64,000 bases of DNA from assembly GCA_021904315.1 (NCBI GenBank), contig CM038922.1, positions 15,661,347-15,725,346 of the forward strand, given 5' to 3'. Of the stretch, positions 12,281 to 23,035 are shown one piece after another (position 1 is the first letter of the stretch; every line of letters starts with the position of its first letter). The notes beneath the pieces are model-generated. The model was given only the letters and a program-made list of their open reading frames with translations. It ran no database searches and was not told where the DNA came from. This stretch comes from Sphagnum magellanicum. Lineage: Eukaryota > Streptophyta > Sphagnopsida > Sphagnales > Sphagnaceae. The position numbers were made by a program, and so were the translations under genes.

Positions 12281-15200
12281 CTCATCAAGCTCAATGTAAC
12301 TAACTTGCAGATTTGGATCACTCTCTTCAATCATGATGTCAAGTAGCTCTCTTAGCTTTTGATCAGCAGAGACCTGGGTGGAGGTAGCCATTTCAATCAT
12401 TTCCTGGATATCTGCCATTGTGTAGAGGGCGTCCAAAGAGGACCTGACAGTGTCACTGTGCAAGGCCCCTGCTGCATGACTTCAAGTGACATGTCATTCC
12501 TTGCTATCATACACTTGCTTTTAACAGTTACTTGAAGTGGATGGTTGACTACATTACAGCCATTGGCAGCTAAAGGCTGCCTATTGACTTGACCCTTCAT
12601 CATTGAGTCTGAATTGAGTGGGCAACTCTCCCCCCCTCCACAATCTCAAACTTAACAGTGTGCAAACTTGTTGATCAACAAAGGGCTGAAAATTCTGGCA
12701 TGAGAAATTCTTTTGGGGGTGCAATGAGATCGAGTATCAGTAGATTACATCAGTGCAAAATACCAACACTGCTTGAGACTTTGAGAAACACGTAGGACTT
12801 AAAGGATGCTGCTCATATTGCATGGTGAAATAACCACCTGTATGTATGACGAGCATGAGCATGTTGAATGCCCAAGACCGTTCCACTTTACCACTTGCAT
12901 TTCACCACAGATGCAGCAACGAGCTACAAAATTGTAGTGCCTAGAGGCATTTTGGACATACCTTGTCACCTCAAATTCTCAAAAGCATTCCATCAAGATT
13001 GAAATGCAATTGCTTGAAACATACACATCTCACTAGCCCTTCAGCAAGGTAGTTGTGCATAAGAATTAACAATAAGTTCAGGTCTACACACTGGCTTTTC
13101 TGAGCTTGTCCTGGATGCACATGGAGCATAACTCAAAAGACTGTGCCATGAAATGAGTAGTGTGAGAAAGCTGGGTGAATATTTTGCAAAGATGCCTCTC
13201 ACATGACCACACCAATCAGCATTTGGATTCCCAGCTCATTTGTAAAAGGCATCGGTTTTACAAATGCTCCATAAGATGCCAAAACACTGCAAACCCCACA
13301 TCCTACAGTTAGTCAAGACACACACAATGAGTGTAGACTGGAAGACAATGCATTAACGAAGAGAACAGGTGCATTGAGCTTTCTGGACTGGTGTAGCATG
13401 AAGGAATTATTCAGCTGGGCTATTACATTGCAACTCACGTGCTGAACTCTTGAATTAAATCCTCACAGGAACAGGTCACATAGAGATAATAGCATAAGCA
13501 GGTGTCCACACCCAATACATGCCTTGAACTGAACAGGATTTATTGTTTCTGAATCCCAATATGAGCCATGCAACTTTTCTAGCCTATTCTACCTGAGCTG
13601 AAATAGGTTTACCTACTCTTAGAACTTGATAAAAGGGCCTGAAAAGCAGAACACCAAGTTTGGGTATAATACTCACTTATAAGGACGGTGCTCCCCTGCA
13701 GAGAATCTGTCAATTGATGTCACATACACAAGACCTATGTGCACTACTGAAGCTAATGCTGAACCACAGAAAATGGAATTGCTGCCAAAAGAGTTTATGT
13801 GAATCAAGTCATAGTAGTCCTTTTCCATGTAGCAATACAGCAGCACTCTGTTTACATCTTCACTTGTGATTTGGCAACACTTGCTGATGCTTTTTTCCTC
13901 TTGGTCCTCCTGGTCCAGCACAGTGGTCTTCTACAAATCCCCCCCTGCAACCTAAGAGCAGGTCCATCCAATGGTTCATTGGTTACCGATTCCCAATAAC
14001 ACTTGGAGATGCCTTTTTCCTCTTAGTCCAGCACAGTGGTCTTCTGCAAATCTCCCTCTGCAACCTAAGAGCAGGTCCATCCAATGATTCATTGGTTACC
14101 CATTCCCAATACTTGTCAGCAAATGCAGAAATAAGAAATTCAAGTGAGAACTTGGTAGATCATAGACATTTGTTATACACTCTCTCACAACAGGGACTGT
14201 AGTGACAAACACTGCAACCAGACCCAAAATCTCTGTAGCACTGATCACCATAGCAAGTCCAACAAATGTGCTTGGCTTCCCATCAATGAAAGGTTCAGCA
14301 ATTCTTCAATACAGTTGCAACTCTTTTGTTGCTTCTTTTCTGTAAAACTTGCCAGTGCCTCTAAGAATCTAATCCATTAGCTTCCTGTGTCTGGTAATGT
14401 GCAAGGGGATGATGGCATGTCCCTGATTTTAACAGGACACAACTTTTCAAAATTTTGTTCCTCAGGTTCCTGAGTAAAAACCTTAACCTGAGCAAGTGAT
14501 AGTTGAGGCAATACCAAAGATCCCAAACTGGCATGGCCAGCAGCAAAATTATCTTCCTCTTGTGAAGATCTCATGGCAGGGGGACATTCAGTCATGGGTG
14601 CAACAGCAGTGGCAGCAAAGAGAGACAGATTCTGGAAAATGGTAGGAGCAAGCAATCTGCATGCATCATTGGCCCAAATAAAGTCAGCTTGACTGGGGAA
14701 AGGTAATGTGCAGCTCTGATGCCACAGTCACTCATGGCATCCAACACTCCTAAGTGGCCATGCTTTTTCCTTTAGACAGCAGCAGCAAGTACTCCCAGAT
14801 CCCTCCCCACAGTACTTTCATTCCTGTAGAAGGCATCACCTACTGTAAATTGCACTCCCCATACACTCCTAACTTGACATTGTCTTCCCTCATCATCGTT
14901 CCTATGATCTGCCACCCCATACAACTCTCAAATCAAAAAATGATTGAAACCCTAGTGGGAAAAAAAAGAATTCAGAACTCGATGCTTAGCCTTCTTCACT
15001 GCGCCTTGTGCCATGTCATTGCTAGGCTGCACAGCTGCTTCACATGCCATCAAAACAAAGCACAAATCTAGGTGACATAAAAAACCCTAGTGCAAGAAAC
15101 TTTGTGTATCCTGATGCTTCATCACACATTAGTGTAAGGGAAGGCGACGTTCACTGAAAAAAGACACAGACAGCTCACCAAATACAAACAATTACAATGT

Positions 15201-15649
15201 CTGCAACGCTGCAAGAGCTTCATTTTTTCATAAACCTATGGCCAAATCTACATAGCAATCATGGACCACCTCTGCAATGTTGCAAGAGCTTCTACTCTTT
15301 CGTAACTCAATGGCCAAAAAATATTCTTTTGAAAGAAGAGAAGAAAATTATTTCCAAGAAATCAGTTCAGACTCACAGATTTTGGATTGTTGATGAAGCC
15401 GGAGGGAGACAAAAATGGGGGAAAAAGAGACAGTAGAAAGGTTTAATCCTTATAAAACCAGACAAACAAAAGTTGTGCATCTGTTTTGATCTTCCGTGTG
15501 ACACCCAAAGTGTCAGCGGGTAGCAGAAGAGAGAGATGAAGACAAAACAGCTTACTGCAACCTTGAAGTCCCCAAAGCAACTTCGAATTTGGGACCCATG
15601 GCTTTGTGGGCAGAGAGCGGCAGGTCGCGTGCATTGAAGCTGCTTCCAT
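12281..15649 (-). CDS. Candidate multi-exon minus-strand gene, unrecognised
   Basis: Several segments have splice signals and open frames on the minus strand. A possible first exon is 15649-15556: ATG, a Ser/Arg-poor-in-acid start MEAASMHATCRSLPTKPW that could be an organelle-targeting peptide, then donor GTAAGC. Next are 14631-14488 (48 codons, acceptor TTTTCCAG, donor GTTAAG, phase 0 to 0), 13638-13613 (26 nt, acceptor CTTTTCAG, donor GTAAAC, phase 0 to 2), 13286-13203 (84 nt, acceptor TTTGCAG, phase 2 to 2, hydrophobic) and an exon starting at 13140 (phase 2). A further exon fits 12443-12281 (54 codons, helical, acidic). An open hydrophobic stretch at 14303-14099 has an incompatible phase. 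The phases of the middle four segments agree. A membrane protein is plausible, but I do not recognise the family, and the outer exons are not linked. Confidence 0.35.
13875..14110. repeat. Tandem duplication of a ~113-122 bp unit
   Basis: Two adjacent copies share words such as CAGCACAGTGGTCTTCT and GAGCAGGTCCATCCAATG. The copies differ by an indel of about 9 bases and some substitutions. The unit length is not a multiple of three, so it would disrupt any reading frame through it. Confidence 0.8.
15195..15320. repeat. Imperfect tandem repeat, ~75-80 bp unit
   Basis: Two copies share CTGCAA.GCTGCAAGAGCTTC-like words, then a TTTCGTAA/TTTCATAA stretch and TATGGCCAAA/AATGGCCAAA. It lies in presumed intron or leader DNA of the minus-strand candidate gene. 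Confidence 0.6.
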
Positions 15650-16036
15650 CGCTCCGTCTCCCGAGCTCCCTTCCCTAATCTTTGCAATTGAGTTGTCGAG
15701 CAATGCGACTTCAAATGGAAATCCTGCAATTTCTCAAAGAACCCAAGCATTATTCGTTTCAATTTTAGGCAGAGTTCAAATTTGATCTTCAGCTGGATGT
15801 GTTCAAGCAACTCGGCATCCTGCCAGAATCATTGAGCTTGCCTTCATTTGTTCTTTCTCTAGCGCATATTCTGCTTGGCCTCACTATTCACATTTGTTGA
15901 CCTTAGGGCAACAGAAGAAGAAGAAGAGACTACCACAATTCCGCTAAGCTTCACACCCAGAAAAACAAAACTTTTGCACAAGCAGAGAAACAACACGCAG
16001 ACACTTTTGCACGACCGTAGAGTGCCACAGAAGAGG

Positions 16037-16155
16037 AGAGAACTGCAATTTCTTGGAGGAAGGATTTGGGACCCATAGAAGCACCCGACCCTTGTCGAGA
16101 ACTGCAATTTCTTGGAGGAAGGATTAGGGAACCACACAAAAGCGCACGACCCTTC
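16037..16155. repeat. Tandem duplication of a ~59-bp unit upstream of the kinase
   Basis: Two copies begin with GAGAACTGCAATTTCTTGGA and end with CGACCCTT. They lie about 0.6 kb upstream of the kinase ATG and 0.4 kb from the minus-strand candidate first exon, so they may fall in a shared promoter region. Confidence 0.85.
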
Positions 16156-16613
16156 TCCCGGTTTCGTCCAGGTCTTTCACCCAACCTCTTCACGCGTTTC
16201 CTTTTTTTGTCTCACGCTCTTCACAATTCATAGGCAGTTTCGTTTCTCTCGCATTCTCCATTACTAAGTACGTTGTTTCTCGCACTCTACGAAGTCGGTA
16301 CGTTGTGTTGTCGGATTAGTCCTCTCTCTTGTCTTGCTACCCGAGATTTACTTTGTTCTCATTATTGTTGCTTGGTTTTCATCTTCATACTCTTGTGATT
16401 CTCTTTCTTTCTAAAGGGTTTCAGCCACGATTAGTGTTGCTATTTGGTTCAATCAATCTATCTCTTCGTGTGTCTCCATCATCAAGGGTCAAGCAACTCT
16501 ACTAAAGGACCAGCATCGCCATCTCTCCTAGCTTTGATTTCGTCCTTCCCCTCATGAGCATCTGCTTTAGCAAGATTCGAAAGGCGTCGTAGAGTGGAAA
16601 GAAATTTGAAGAC

Positions 16614-16614
<1 letters not shown>

Positions 16615-16647
<33 letters not shown>
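16615..16647. repeat. CT microsatellite in the presumed kinase leader
   Basis: A nearly pure TC run ends about 75 bases before the kinase ATG. Similar CT tracts occur upstream of the lipase and PhoD genes in this window. Confidence 0.9.
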
Positions 16648-16653
<6 letters not shown>

Positions 16654-16724
16654 GTGTACACAGCTGCACACATCTATCTATATTCCTACACTCGGTCGGT
16701 CGAGGGTGCAAAGATTAAGAGGTG

Positions 16725-19082
16725 ATGGCAGGCACTCGTAATCGAAGCATCTTGGAGCTAGAGGAGGAGTTGGAGAGTCATGTCACTACTCCAAGGCAAC
16801 TTACATATTATGGGTCTGCACCCACGGAACTTTGGACTGAGCCTGCAAACTTGGCAGAGGATCTCCAAGATCAACTTGTGCTGGAGGAGGAGCGTTTTTC
16901 GCAAGTGCGACTACTTGATCCAGAGGATCTTAGTTTACTGAAGGAGATTGCTGAAGGCGGTCAAGCACATGTTTTCTTGGCTGCTTGCGAAAAGTTTTCT
17001 ACCCCTGGGGTTGTCAAAAGGCTAAAGGGTGGACGAATTGATTTGTCGCAATTGCGAAGGCGAATGGACAAGGTGATGGAAATTGTGAGAAAGAACTCTT
17101 CTGCAATTTGCAGAGTGATGGCCGTCGGAGAGGACAAAATGGGCAATGGGTGGATATTGATGGAACGTATGGGTTGCGATTTGCGAAATCTCATCAATAA
17201 TGTGCAGTATGTGGGCTATGTGGAAGATGGGCAGATGCACTATGTGGAGGATCCCCAGATGCCGTTTGAATATAGTGACACCATCAAGATGATGATCGAC
17301 ATTGCACGAGGGATGGAGGACCTACACAGTTGTGGATTGATTCACAGAGACTTAAAGGCTTCCAATGTCCTGGTTACGCCTTTGTCTTTGAACTCATGTC
17401 TTGGAGAAGTGATTGGATTGAAGGAAGCCTTCCAGTCATTGTATTTCTACGTCAAGATTGGGGACTATGAGAGTTCAGACCATGTTGAAGGCACAGGGTT
17501 TTTTAGACCACCTGAAGTGCTGCAAGCGTTGAAAGAAAAAAAAAATCCTGTATGGTCCCGTGAGGGAGATGTATATAGTTTCGGGATGTTATGTTATGAG
17601 CTACTAACAAGACTTCTTCCGTTTCAAGGTGAACCTCTTTCCAATTATGATAGGGTTCTTGGAGGGGAAAGACCAAAGCTTCCTGCTCATGTGACCTCTA
17701 GGATGAGGGACTTGTTGGATTTGTGTTGGCAAACAGAGCCACAGAAATGTCCTGGATGGAAAGTGATTGTAAAATCCTTGGAGGATGAATTCAAATCACA
17801 CCTGCCTTCAGTTCGAAATCCTCATTTTTACAGGTGTAAGGAAAAAGTTGAAGAGCCCTCCAAGGAATCTGGTCCAGACTCTGCGGATCCAAAAAATGTA
17901 TCACCATCTACAGGGTCACCAGCCACCTCTGCAGAATTTTGTCCAGACATTGAACATCAACATCTGGAATCGTCATCCACTGGGGTGCTAGAGATGCAGG
18001 GACCAAGGACAGGACATACAACGTACCATGGACTTCACATTATTTCGGAGGAGATGCCTGAGCTGAACCCACATTCTTTCATGAGATTGTGGTACAAGGT
18101 AGTCTCAATGTATGGAAATGAAGTTGCTCAAAGAGTCATCACTGAGCACAAGGAAATTCGTTTTGCTCCACGATACATCGTCTCAATGATGAGAAATCTA
18201 ATTGAAGTCCTGAAGAAGCATGCACTCGGGAAGCTGGCTATAATTTGGGACGAGATGGGTGCCAAAACAGTCATCACCTCCTTGGAGGAGCAAATCTCAT
18301 TCCAGGAGAAGTGTGTATCTGGGAAGGTGGTTGTACTCTGGAAGGCTGATGCCGAAAGAGACATCACTATTGAAGACTTGTGGGAGGAGTTAAATGACTT
18401 CTCGATGAAGCTTGAGAACATGGACATGACTATACACTCACAAATCCATGAGTTTATCATAGCCTTTGATGCAGCTGTAAAGCAAGACATTGCCTTGGAA
18501 TGTTCAGTTGCACAAAGTCCAGCAGCTTTAGAAGTTTGGGAAGCAGTCATAAAACATGTCAACTTCAATAGGAACTTGGACAAGCCTCAGCAGAAACCAT
18601 CCGGTGGTGATGTACAGGGTGCTTTATCTGCTTGGCAAGCGCAGAGCCCAGCAGGCTACCAAGAATGGAAGGAAAATCGGATGGGAGGATTTGCTCAAAA
18701 AGCCACAAAAGAAGCTTGGAAAGTGGCCAAGAAGGCATTGCAACAGGTGGAGAACATAATGGAAGAACAAACAGTGTTTCGACTGAAATTGGATTTTATT
18801 GCGTGGATTTTCCCATTACTAGCAGGGTTTTTGTCAGATTGGGAGGATCTTGTTGATAAATATTTGATGGAATTTCAAAACAGACATTTGCACCAAAGTT
18901 CTCAGGTGAAGGAAACTTATGATCGGTGGGTTGTGCATAGAAAACAACATATATTAAATGGAGAAGATGACATGTCTGATGAACGTTTTGCGGAGATGGT
19001 TGAAATAACTAAAAAAGCAAATAACAGGAGCCTATCTCTAGAGATACTAGTGGGAGGTTGGAATGATTCTAGGGAGGAGTGA
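16725..19082 (+). CDS. TKL-type protein kinase-like protein with altered DFG site
   Basis: This 785-residue intronless protein starts at the first ATG of the frame. A kinase domain spans about residues 65-355. The glycine loop is weak (EGGQAHVF, about 77-84), the VAIK-type Lys is about 98 (VVKRLK), and the catalytic loop is intact (HRDLKASNV, Asp about 209). The metal-binding DFG is replaced by D-Y-E at about 247-249, and APE reads PPE. Asp247 is kept, so activity is possible but reduced or pseudokinase behaviour is equally plausible. The following ~330 residues are helical and charged and match no domain I recognise. The C terminus ends inside a duplicated 37-codon unit whose second copy lies beyond the stop. 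A cytosolic signalling role is inferred from the fold only. Confidence 0.88.
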   Translation: MAGTRNRSILELEEELESHVTTPRQLTYYGSAPTELWTEPANLAEDLQDQLVLEEERFSQVRLLDPEDLSLLKEIAEGGQAHVFLAACEKFSTPGVVKRLKGGRIDLSQLRRRMDKVMEIVRKNSSAICRVMAVGEDKMGNGWILMERMGCDLRNLINNVQYVGYVEDGQMHYVEDPQMPFEYSDTIKMMIDIARGMEDLHSCGLIHRDLKASNVLVTPLSLNSCLGEVIGLKEAFQSLYFYVKIGDYESSDHVEGTGFFRPPEVLQALKEKKNPVWSREGDVYSFGMLCYELLTRLLPFQGEPLSNYDRVLGGERPKLPAHVTSRMRDLLDLCWQTEPQKCPGWKVIVKSLEDEFKSHLPSVRNPHFYRCKEKVEEPSKESGPDSADPKNVSPSTGSPATSAEFCPDIEHQHLESSSTGVLEMQGPRTGHTTYHGLHIISEEMPELNPHSFMRLWYKVVSMYGNEVAQRVITEHKEIRFAPRYIVSMMRNLIEVLKKHALGKLAIIWDEMGAKTVITSLEEQISFQEKCVSGKVVVLWKADAERDITIEDLWEELNDFSMKLENMDMTIHSQIHEFIIAFDAAVKQDIALECSVAQSPAALEVWEAVIKHVNFNRNLDKPQQKPSGGDVQGALSAWQAQSPAGYQEWKENRMGGFAQKATKEAWKVAKKALQQVENIMEEQTVFRLKLDFIAWIFPLLAGFLSDWEDLVDKYLMEFQNRHLHQSSQVKETYDRWVVHRKQHILNGEDDMSDERFAEMVEITKKANNRSLSLEILVGGWNDSREE

Positions 19083-19190
19083 ATTTTTTATGGACACTTT
19101 GTGGAGATGGTTGGAATAATCAAGGAAGCAAATCACAAGAGCCTATCTCTAGAGATGCTTGTGGGAGGTTGGAAGCATTCCTATGGAAGA
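18970..19190 (+). repeat. In-frame 111-bp tandem duplication split by the kinase stop
   Basis: The stretch with GGAGATGGTTG and GAGCCTATCTCTAGAGAT recurs exactly 111 bases later, which is 37 codons. The first copy is the C terminus of the kinase. The TGA at 19080-19082 lies between them. The frame stays open after that TGA for about 50 more codons. Confidence 0.85.
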
Positions 19191-22100
19191 GAGAATTTTT
19201 CAGGCATGGAAGTTAGAATTAAATCAGGGAGCATGTAGCTTGGATGCAAATGTTTTTGATAAATATTTTCAAAGTGTTTCTGGCAACAAATCCCACTCTT
19301 TTGGAGATGGGTTGTATTTCTTTAGGTGCTTCTCAAGGTCAAGGAGACTTTTCTTACAAGGGAATATAGTAGCTAGATTTGAGAAATTTATTGAAGCTAG
19401 TGCAGATCCAATTGACCAAATATAATTTCATGCTGCCCCTAGTGACACTTTTTCCTTTCGATCTGCAAAAATGTTCGCTGAGACTAGCTATCAACTGATC
19501 AATCATTACCTTGCAAGAGCTTTGAGAAGGACATAGAGGAACAAACTTTCAACTATACTTTTGTTTTAGTCTTGCTCTCATTTTATGCATGTGCAATCTT
19601 CAACTTGTGTGGAACACTCAAAGCACAAGTAAGATGTTAAGGAATTCAAAAGGTGAATGCTTTTCATGTTGAGGAGATGTACAAAGATCTGAATGCTTGT
19701 CTCCATTTCAAATACCAAGAAGTCTTTCTCAAAATATGTATGCCTTCTGTCCACGTGTTTGCCTGCTCCTAATGAAAAAATCTTGACTATTGTTTCCATT
19801 ATGTGATGTATTCTTGTTTTGTATGCTAGCTAGAGTGTTTTAGCATTTTTACTGAGGCGGGTTGACTTGTACTAAGTCATGCTTCCCTGTTGCTTCACAG
19901 TCAATTGTTGCATACAATTTATCGAAAATGAAAGTGTATTCACACATCTATGTACCAAAGGTTTGGTCGATGTTCATTCTATAATTCCAGGTTAAATTTT
20001 AAGGATGTGATTGACAAGTCTGGATGTCATTTTCATGAGTTCTATGGGTGTTTTTTCCAAAGAAATTTTGTATAAAGCTTACCCGACATACTGGGTTAAT
20101 CAGAATTCCAAGTTTATGTGGGTTTGGAAGCCAATTAGTTTCAAGGTGTGGTCAATGTTTGAAAGATGAGGTCTAACACATTATGACATCTTCTTGCACA
20201 GGATGCACCACAGCTGGATAGTGAAATGATCTGTGATAGGAGCTTTGACTATGAATGCTTTGGCTTCTAGACCTTGGAGCCATCTTACTTTCTCAAAATC
20301 CATGGGTGAGTTGTGGTGAGTGGGGGAATTATGGAAGCTATTGCTACAATTTATCAAGAAGGAGATGGTGTAGCACTTTGTGCAAGGAGGCATCATAAGG
20401 TTATGAGTCATGACCACACTAATTCCACCAACAAATTATTTGCAAAATGGCTTGCCATTTTTGTCTTTAAGTTGCAAATCCAAAGGCTCCTCTTGTAACT
20501 TGCCCTCATAATTGATATCTTGCCATGAACATAGTTTCTAGATTTGGTTTTCCTACAAGATTTGGTTTTGATGGTAGCGCACTTCGCTACATGTGCATTT
20601 TTTATGTTCAAATAACTTAAATTGGACCTCTTGAAACCAATCTACCCTTGAACTTTAGGTCTCTACATTAGCCAAATTTGAACCTATGAACCTATCATAC
20701 AAGATATATTTTGTGTCTTGGAGGTAATGGTGCACGCGTTTATGTTTAGTTCTTAATGTATTGGAGCTAACTAAGTTCACACAAAAGTGCCCAACAATTT
20801 TCATGTATTGAAGTTATTCATAAAGTAATCCTCACTTTGGGTCAACTTTACTCACTTATCTTTCTTTTGGAGGTATCCATATAAAGTCCATCAAGGTCAA
20901 GATCATTCTTCAAAATTAAAATTTTCACATTCCTAAATGGTCATCATAGTTTCCATTCTTATCACACTATAATCTACCTATGTTATTGCCACATTGATTA
21001 AGGGCTACCTAAGACATTCTTAGGACCTAGCTAGGAGCTATATCAGATAATGGCTTTATAAAGCTTACATTAATAATATTTAGTGTGTTACATAAGTGTT
21101 ACATAAGGACCTACTTAAGTTGGAGGATGCCTCAAAGTCTACTTTAAGGAGCTACAAATCTGTCCTAAGTAGCTTCTAAGATAGGCCCTTAAGTAACCCC
21201 TTGTGTAAGTCCTATGTAATTTCTTCTTGCATTATGAGTCCCAACCATGAGTATTCCTAGGCAGCTCTATAAATAACTCATAAGCATCCCTATCAACCAA
21301 TGTTTTTTTTTTTGAGAAATTTTCTTTTGGAGCTATAGTGATGACCATCCATAGAAAGATGTTAAAAAAAACTAACAAATGTCTTCATGAAGATTTAGCC
21401 AAATCTGACTATAAACCAAATATTTAATATAAATATTTAATCATCATTTTATATATTTGGTTACACACTAGAAACCATATACTTTCATGTACTTGAATAT
21501 GATCATTTTTTGTGTTTGAAAATGTAATGACTATAAGTTTCAATGTGATCATGAAAACCAATTAAAACTCTTGTTATGGGCTTATCCATAAATTGTTTTT
21601 TTCTTGTCTTTTGGTATGTTATGTGGACAATAGTACCAAGACTTATTTAAATGAACTAAGATTTGACTCTAATGTATTACTCTTGTTGGAATTTCACATC
21701 AATCTAAATAACAACAATTTTTGTGAACTAATAATGTTCATAAGTGCTTAATTAGGTTTTAGAGATTAGAGACCTAGAAATTTCATTGAAGGAGTTTTTT
21801 TTCTTCTTGCCAAACCATTACCATTACATTATGGGGTAAATGTTTGATTCAACTCCCTTTGATTCTAGCCTTATAGAATTGATTTTCGTATAAAATTATG
21901 AAAATTTTAATTTACCTTTTTCCCCTTTGACCTGGCAAGTTTAATACAATACATTTAGCTTTAATAGTTTAAGTGTGTCTGATGCATTCTATTTTTTGTG
22001 AAAATAGGTGAAGAGACTTGAAAGTAAAGGTGCCCTCATATTCTATGTCATAGGAGACGTTATTGGATGAGCCAATCTTCAAAGGAGGTTAGAATTCTAG

Positions 22101-23035
22101 TGATAAAATTCACTTCAAAACCATTAGAGATTGTGGTTCAAGTTTGTATCACTTCTTGTTATTCCATTCCTTTAAGTACTATGGGATTTTGCCTTTTTTC
22201 TTTTTCTCTTGGCATTAAATTTACCGTGGGATGGAATTCTACAAAGGATCTTACATTTGTAAGAGCCATGATTGAAAAAGATTTCATTTTTAATGCCAAG
22301 AATATACATTATATGGGTAATATTCTTTATTCACCACATCTGAATTTTGCAAGAACATTGTTTTCCCTTTTAGAAATGACCTACTACTCCAGGAAATGAA
22401 AGCTTGCCTTATATATCATTGTTGGGCTTCATTCATATCCTTAATCTTCCCTTCTCTCTGGTTTGCCAATGTTTTCGACAATTGTCTTGAATGGGTCTCC
22501 TTCAAGTTCTCGAGTCCTTCCTAATTGCGCAACTACTGCTCCTTCATGGAAATCATTTTGAATATCTTTCAAGCTTCAAGCTCTAAAGGCCTCCTTTCAA
22601 ATCTCTCTTTCTAATGGATCCACTTTCAAACCTTTCTTTTTACAATCTCCCAATACCTCTCTTCTGAAAGATCTCTCAAAACCTATCTTCTAGTGGCCTC
22701 TTATAGACTAATCTGATATTTCAAACCAAACTCTTAAAGCTCCCATACCATGAAAGATGAGCACTCTAACTAGGAATACATTCGGTTGAATGGACCTCCC
22801 TAGTATCCCGCATAAGTAATAAAATGAAGAAGAAAAGAATGAAAATAAATAAGAATATTCTAGAACCTAATGCTAATCGTATAAACCAAAGACTAACTCT
22901 TTTGGTTGTTGAATTTACTATCTATTAGGATTGTGTCTGAATGTCTATGACTCTTTCAACACAAGCTTCCTTGCCATGATCCAATATTAATTTTTTTGTG
23001 TGGAAAAGACAGCAAGTTCTAGAAAATTTGGGTGC
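19191..23035. other. AT-rich intergenic DNA, no recognised gene
   Basis: Nothing here codes convincingly. Around 20995-21200 are TTAAGGGC and GCCCTTAA words facing each other about 190 bases apart, with several CCTACTTAAG-like words between; this may be an old non-autonomous DNA element. A 110-codon frame at 22067-22399 looks like chance. Confidence 0.45.

Noticed and set aside
18128..18583. 151-codon minus-strand frame inside the kinase
   Set aside because: Antisense shadow of the kinase tail; Ser-rich without any motif.
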